Shown here: in pieces, positions 60,639 through 64,000 of the stretch | Numbering within the stretch: position 1 is the first letter of the stretch | Layout: each line of letters opens with the position of its first letter | Source of the DNA: an uncultured Clostridia bacterium | GTDB lineage: Bacteria > Bacillota > Clostridia > Christensenellales > CAG-138 | NCBI GenBank assembly: GCA_947168565.1 | Contig: CAMVMM010000012.1 | Coordinates: 1 to 64,000 of the forward strand | DNA: 64,000 nt | Direction: 5' to 3' | The notes under the pieces: generated by a model | The model's database searches: none | What the model was told of the DNA's origin: nothing | What the model saw: only the letters and a program-made list of their open reading frames with translations | Program-made: the position numbers and the translations under genes

Positions 60639-61925
60639 TCATATCGGAGCCGCTCGGAAGCCTTGCGCCGCTTCGTGCTTTTGCTTGATAAGCGCGCTTC
60701 CGATGCGCCCGAGCGCGAACAGCACCGCAGCGCCGAGCATGATAAGGTTTTGAGAATACACTCCGAGCATGATCGCGGCAGCGGACGGCAGAAACGCTCG
60801 GGCGACGGGAAAGCCCAGATAGGCGGCGTTGAGGCCTTTAACCGATCTTCTCCTTTTGTGATAACGGATATAAAACCGTATGTAGATCAGCATCAGCGCA
60901 AACGCAAGCAAATAGAAGCTTGTGCTCAAATCCAAGAGCAAGCCCGATCTGCCGGGATTGCGCATGATCCGTGGGTCAAACGCCCTGAAAAGCGCGAGAG
61001 AAGCGGTCATAACGAAAAGTCCAAAGCTTTCCAAAGCGAAAAGGAGCTTATTCTCCCTTTTAAGATAGGCTGCGGCAGCTTTGTTTTTTGCAAACAGCAC
61101 TATGTTCGGAATATAAAGCATCAGAAGAAACACGATCCCCGATATGCTGACGCCAAAATCGTAGGCATTTCTTGGATCAATGAGGTTTCTTAACTGAACT
61201 GCCGCAAGCCTTTCGCCGTACTCGGCGCGAAGCATTCCCGCCATAACGTTCGGGTTAGTAGCATCGACATGATAACCGCCATAGATACCCATGATCTTTC
61301 CGCCGCCGCAGCGCTCGTAAGCCGCTTTGAAATTCTCAGCCATGTAATGCTCTCGAATTGGGGCAATACCGGTCTGTGCGCCCTCATCCTCACGATACTC
61401 ACGCCATTGACGGATATTTTCCTCGGCAAGCTTATAGTTTTCGGAGGAAGCAAGCCCCGCGCTTTCAAGATAGGCAAGATACCTTGCGCCCATGGTGTCG
61501 CCCGCGTGACCGACGTCCGTGCCGTAAAACACGGTTTTGGGGCAGTTGGCCTTTATTTTTTGAAAAAACTCCTTGAAAAGCGGGGTGTCGCCCGCCGTTC
61601 CGCGAATATCGGAGAAAAACGCAGTCAGCGTTCCGTCCGTGCTTTCCTCCATCCAAATATTCAGGAATTCCGCGCCGAAATACGGAAGCTCGATAAAGAG
61701 CTTGCGGCAGCCTTCATTATAAAGCTTATTCCAAATATCGAATTCCAAATCATAATATTCTTTAACGCCGTGGGCTTCGCCGTACAGCTCTATTGCGGTA
61801 TTCTCATTTGGAAAAATGTCATGCGGCGCATCCCAAATACTCAGCGCAGCGCAGAGCATTACCGCAAGCGCAAGCAGCGAAAACGCCAATATGGTTTTGA
61901 ATTTCGGCTTCATAAATATCCTCAA
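60639..61925 (-). CDS. Membrane protein with Tiki/TraB/EreA-like N-terminal domain
   Basis: A 428-aa protein. After a signal-like helix (KTILAFSLLALAVMLCAALS), residues 40-260 contain IELYGEAHGVKEYYDLEFDI, KLFIELPYFGAEFLNIWMEE, TVFYGTDVGHAGDTMGARYL and IMGIYGGYHVDATNP, with the G-E-x-H and His/Asp pattern of the TraB/ChaN/erythromycin-esterase-like superfamily. The C-terminal 170 residues hold four or five membrane helices. The domain should face outside; a hydrolase or protease role is inference. It follows the Nudix gene by 30 bp. Confidence 0.7.
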   Translation of the reverse strand: MRIFMKPKFKTILAFSLLALAVMLCAALSIWDAPHDIFPNENTAIELYGEAHGVKEYYDLEFDIWNKLYNEGCRKLFIELPYFGAEFLNIWMEESTDGTLTAFFSDIRGTAGDTPLFKEFFQKIKANCPKTVFYGTDVGHAGDTMGARYLAYLESAGLASSENYKLAEENIRQWREYREDEGAQTGIAPIREHYMAENFKAAYERCGGGKIMGIYGGYHVDATNPNVMAGMLRAEYGERLAAVQLRNLIDPRNAYDFGVSISGIVFLLMLYIPNIVLFAKNKAAAAYLKRENKLLFALESFGLFVMTASLALFRAFDPRIMRNPGRSGLLLDLSTSFYLLAFALMLIYIRFYIRYHKRRRSVKGLNAAYLGFPVARAFLPSAAAIMLGVYSQNLIMLGAAVLFALGRIGSALIKQKHEAAQGFRAAPI

Positions 61926-61955
61926 ATAATGCTGTTTTGATCGCTTCTTGCGGGA

Positions 61956-62390
61956 TTATCGGCATACCCCGCGCCTTTTCGCTTCCTCGATAAGCTTCGG
62001 CTGTATAAGCGGATAAGTCCAATCTCGGCTTTCGGGCAGCTCGTCGAAAAGGAAAACGCGTTCTATCTCGCTGTGCAGCTCACTTTCAAATTCATCTATT
62101 TCCGCGTAGAAAAGCGCTCCGAAGGTCTCCTTGCCGTCGAATTTATCGGGCATTGTAACGGAATAGAAGCAAACGGGAGTGAGGCTGTACTTCACCGCGC
62201 CGGTTTCCTCGTAAAGCTCGCGCCGCGCGGTGTCGGCCGCCGTCTCACCTTCCTCGCGATGCCCGCCAGGCACCTCGAAGGTGTTTCGCTCGCGGTGCCT
62301 GCAAAACACCCATTTGCCGCCCGATCTTGCGATTATAACGGCAAATTTTAAGAGGTGATCTTCGATCTTATCGTAAAATTTTACAGTCAT
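61956..62390 (-). CDS. Nudix hydrolase
   Basis: A 144-aa Nudix protein. The Nudix box is GGHREEGETAADTARRELYE followed by ETG (about residues 38-60), which binds magnesium and cleaves nucleoside diphosphate-X compounds. The substrate cannot be read. ATG at 62390 (MTVKFYDK); a much longer reading frame upstream lies over dcd and is not used. GAGG stands 12 bases before the ATG. Confidence 0.9.
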   Translation of the reverse strand: MTVKFYDKIEDHLLKFAVIIARSGGKWVFCRHRERNTFEVPGGHREEGETAADTARRELYEETGAVKYSLTPVCFYSVTMPDKFDGKETFGALFYAEIDEFESELHSEIERVFLFDELPESRDWTYPLIQPKLIEEAKRRGVCR

Positions 62391-62403
62391 ACGGCATGAA
62401 ACC

Positions 62404-62946
62404 TCAATCGCGTTGCCCCTCGCTGTCAAGAAAAACCTTTGAGCCTGTAGCTCCGCGCTGCCCCTGATACTTTCCTCTATACGGATTAAGCGCGGCTTCG
62501 TCCATCTGCGCGAAAACAAGCTGTCCGACACGGCGGCCCGATCTAAGCTCGATCGCGCAGCGGTTGGCGTTGAAAAGCTCAAGCGTTATTTCGCCCTTGA
62601 AGCCGGGATCGACCCAGCCCGCGTTTTGAATGAACAAGCCCATTCTTCCAAGGGAGCTGCGCCCTTCCACAAAGGCGGTAAGATCATCGGGCAGCTCAAA
62701 GTATTCCATCGTGGTTGCAAGCACAAACTGTCCCGGCATAATAAGATATGTGTCGGTTGTGATGGTTCGGTATTTTATCTCGTTGTTCAGCGTTATTATG
62801 CCGGACGGGGTGTCGTCAACAACGCTGAAGGTGCTGCCAAGCCTTATATCAACGCTCGCGGGCTGTATCTGCTCGGCGGCACAAGGCTCGATGATAAGCG
62901 ATTTTTCATCAAGCATCCTTTTTATGGTTTTATCGGATAGTATCAT
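62404..62946 (-). CDS. dcd: dCTP deaminase
   Basis: A 180-aa enzyme of dUTP/dTTP synthesis (MILSDKTIKRMLDEKSLIIE; VDIRLGSTFSVVD; EGRSSLGRMGLFIQNAGWVD; GFKGEITLELFN). It deaminates dCTP to dUTP; some relatives are bifunctional and also cleave dUTP. The ATG at 62946 follows CAGGAGG. It lies 13 bp upstream of the Nudix gene, so both are probably in one nucleotide-pool operon. Confidence 0.95.
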   Translation of the reverse strand: MILSDKTIKRMLDEKSLIIEPCAAEQIQPASVDIRLGSTFSVVDDTPSGIITLNNEIKYRTITTDTYLIMPGQFVLATTMEYFELPDDLTAFVEGRSSLGRMGLFIQNAGWVDPGFKGEITLELFNANRCAIELRSGRRVGQLVFAQMDEAALNPYRGKYQGQRGATGSKVFLDSEGQRD

Positions 62947-62963
62947 ATAATCCTCCTGTGTAT

Positions 62964-63782
62964 TCAAAAAGCCGTTTCCGCAGCGTTTCTCTCAAGCCAT
63001 TTTGCAACGCCGTCCTCATCGTTAGAAAGTATGATGTCGGTTGCGAGCTTTTTCAGCTCATCATCGGCGTTGGCTGTGGCATAGCATTCATCGGCGGCCT
63101 TGAAGAGCTCAATATCGTTCTTTCCGTCGCCGAAGGCCACTATCCTGTCGCAGCCGAGCAGCTTTTGAAGCTGTTTCGCCGCGTTTGCCTTGGTTGCCGC
63201 CTTTGAGCTGATATCAAGCCATTGATAGTGAGTGTAGATGTCCCTATGATAAACGCAGGAATAGCTTTCCCTGAATTCCTTGTAAAGCGGATAAAGCTTA
63301 TCCGGCTCGTCGATGCAAATTATGTTGAAAATTCTTCCGCGCTTAAGTTCGTCCGTTTTATCAACGGTACGAATTCTGATATCGCCCTTTCTCATATCAA
63401 GAAAGGCATTCATCCCCTCGGTGCAAAGGCTCGGGCAATAGGAAAACCGCTCTCTGCCGTCGATAAAGGCATAGACAAGCGGAAAAACGTCGACTTCAAA
63501 CATACTCTCGAGCATTGCCTGCGCGGAATCTCCGAGAAAATTCTCTATAAGCGGTTTTTTTGCTTCGTCCAAAATAAACGCGCCATTGTTGACGATAGGC
63601 GGAAGCCTCAGATTGAGTCCCTTCGTTACCTTTTCGGCGGTAACTATGGAGCGCGCCGTCGCGTATGAAAAAAGCAGACCTTTTTCAATGAGCGCATTTA
63701 TAGTTCGAAGCGAGTATTCGGAAATGCGAATACTGCTTTGAAGCAGAGTGCCGTCCAGATCGGATAGATACAGAGTTTTCAT
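62964..63782 (-). CDS. Cof-type HAD phosphatase
   Basis: A 272-aa HAD hydrolase (YkrA/YwtE-like). Motif I is LYLSDLDGTLLQ (nucleophile Asp at about residue 8), motif II around FSYATARS, and motif III/IV near CDRIVAFGDGKNDIELFKAA. The large C2 cap places it with the Cof-like sugar or cofactor phosphate phosphatases; the substrate is unknown. ATG at 63782 with GAGGTG; a GTG two codons upstream is possible. Confidence 0.9.
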   Translation of the reverse strand: MKTLYLSDLDGTLLQSSIRISEYSLRTINALIEKGLLFSYATARSIVTAEKVTKGLNLRLPPIVNNGAFILDEAKKPLIENFLGDSAQAMLESMFEVDVFPLVYAFIDGRERFSYCPSLCTEGMNAFLDMRKGDIRIRTVDKTDELKRGRIFNIICIDEPDKLYPLYKEFRESYSCVYHRDIYTHYQWLDISSKAATKANAAKQLQKLLGCDRIVAFGDGKNDIELFKAADECYATANADDELKKLATDIILSNDEDGVAKWLERNAAETAF

Positions 63783-63805
63783 TTTCACCTCATATGAGCA
63801 TTGGT

Positions 63806-64000
63806 TTATCCGCTTTCCGCTCCCGTTTCTTCCTTAAACCGCTCGATAAACCCCAGGAGATAATCGTGCCGCTCCTTGGCGAGACTTGCGGCCTCGGGCG
63901 TGTTCATCCCGTCCTTCAAAAGCAGGAGCTTATCGTAGAAATGCTCAAGCGAAGCCTCGAGCGAGCGGCCGTGCTTGCCGCCGTAGGCGAAGGTTCGCGC
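63806..64000 (-). CDS. HD-domain phosphohydrolase, C-terminal part (cut by window end)
   Basis: The last 64 codons of a minus-strand gene that continues beyond the window. The readable end, ARTFAYGGKHGRSLEASLEH, then FYDKLLLLKDGMNTPEAASL and KERHDYLLGFIERFKEE, matches the C-terminal region of YedJ/HD-superfamily metal-dependent hydrolases, where TFAYGGKHG is conserved. The catalytic His-Asp residues are outside the window. The stop is 24 bp upstream of the HAD gene start. Confidence 0.8.
   Translation of the reverse strand, partial: ARTFAYGGKHGRSLEASLEHFYDKLLLLKDGMNTPEAASLAKERHDYLLGFIERFKEETGAESG

Overview
The window is a chromosomal segment from a GC-rich member of the Clostridia, probably an uncultured gut lineage. 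The evidence is the gene order of the S10-spc-alpha ribosomal block, zinc-binding forms of S14, S4, L24, L33 and L36, a SpoIIE-type sporulation phosphatase, HemZ, a TIGR04086-type membrane protein, the recJ-apt-relA-dtd order, and strong Shine-Dalgarno sites with near-perfect TTGACA-N17-TATAAT promoters. The exact genus cannot be read from the sequence. No rRNA, tRNA, CRISPR array, prophage or insertion sequence was seen.

Layout. 0-0.9 kb: a minus-strand lipoprotein gene whose 3' end carries tandem repeats. 1.1-17.9 kb: one long plus-strand block from rpsJ to rplQ, with secY, adk, map, a KOW protein, infA, rpmJ and rpoA. It has a perfect promoter and an attenuator-like leader in front of rpsJ, an internal promoter at the end of map, and a structured 355-bp gap before rpsM. 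18.0-19.2 kb: rplJ-rplL on the minus strand behind an L10 leader, separated from rplK-rplA. 19.4-24.5 kb: a very large secreted subtilisin-like protease with an internal dockerin. 24.6-30.2 kb: a SpoIIE-like phosphatase, a solute-binding-like protein, an orphan ParB-like protein, and an NAD(P)-binding protein/Rrf2 regulator pair sharing an operator. 30.5-33.7 kb: small envelope genes and a glycosyltransferase in repeat-rich spacers. 33.8-37.8 kb: a YdjI-YdjG-YdjH-like envelope module. 37.9-39.9 kb: a secreted zinc protease with Big2 and dockerin domains. 40.2-51.0 kb, minus strand: a four-domain flavodiiron protein, hemZ, an MBL hydrolase, dtd, relA, apt, recJ and a TIGR04086-type membrane protein. 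51.2-54.7 kb: two small envelope proteins, then rpmG-secE-nusG-rplK-rplA behind a structured leader. 54.8-64 kb, minus strand: an RNA methyltransferase, an ECF sigma factor with an unrecognised 405-aa partner bracketed by a transglutaminase gene and a broken copy of its 3' end, then GNAT, a Tiki/TraB-like membrane protein, Nudix, dcd, a HAD phosphatase and a cut-off HD hydrolase.

Most genes make and regulate the translation and secretion machinery. The accessory parts concern secretion of proteases, envelope stress and oxygen handling. Two themes stand out. Several translation operons have undescribed-looking structured leaders (before rpsJ, rpsM and rpmG). The spacers and gene ends are full of short tandem or direct repeats (periods 8 to 66 bp), often at or just past stop codons.
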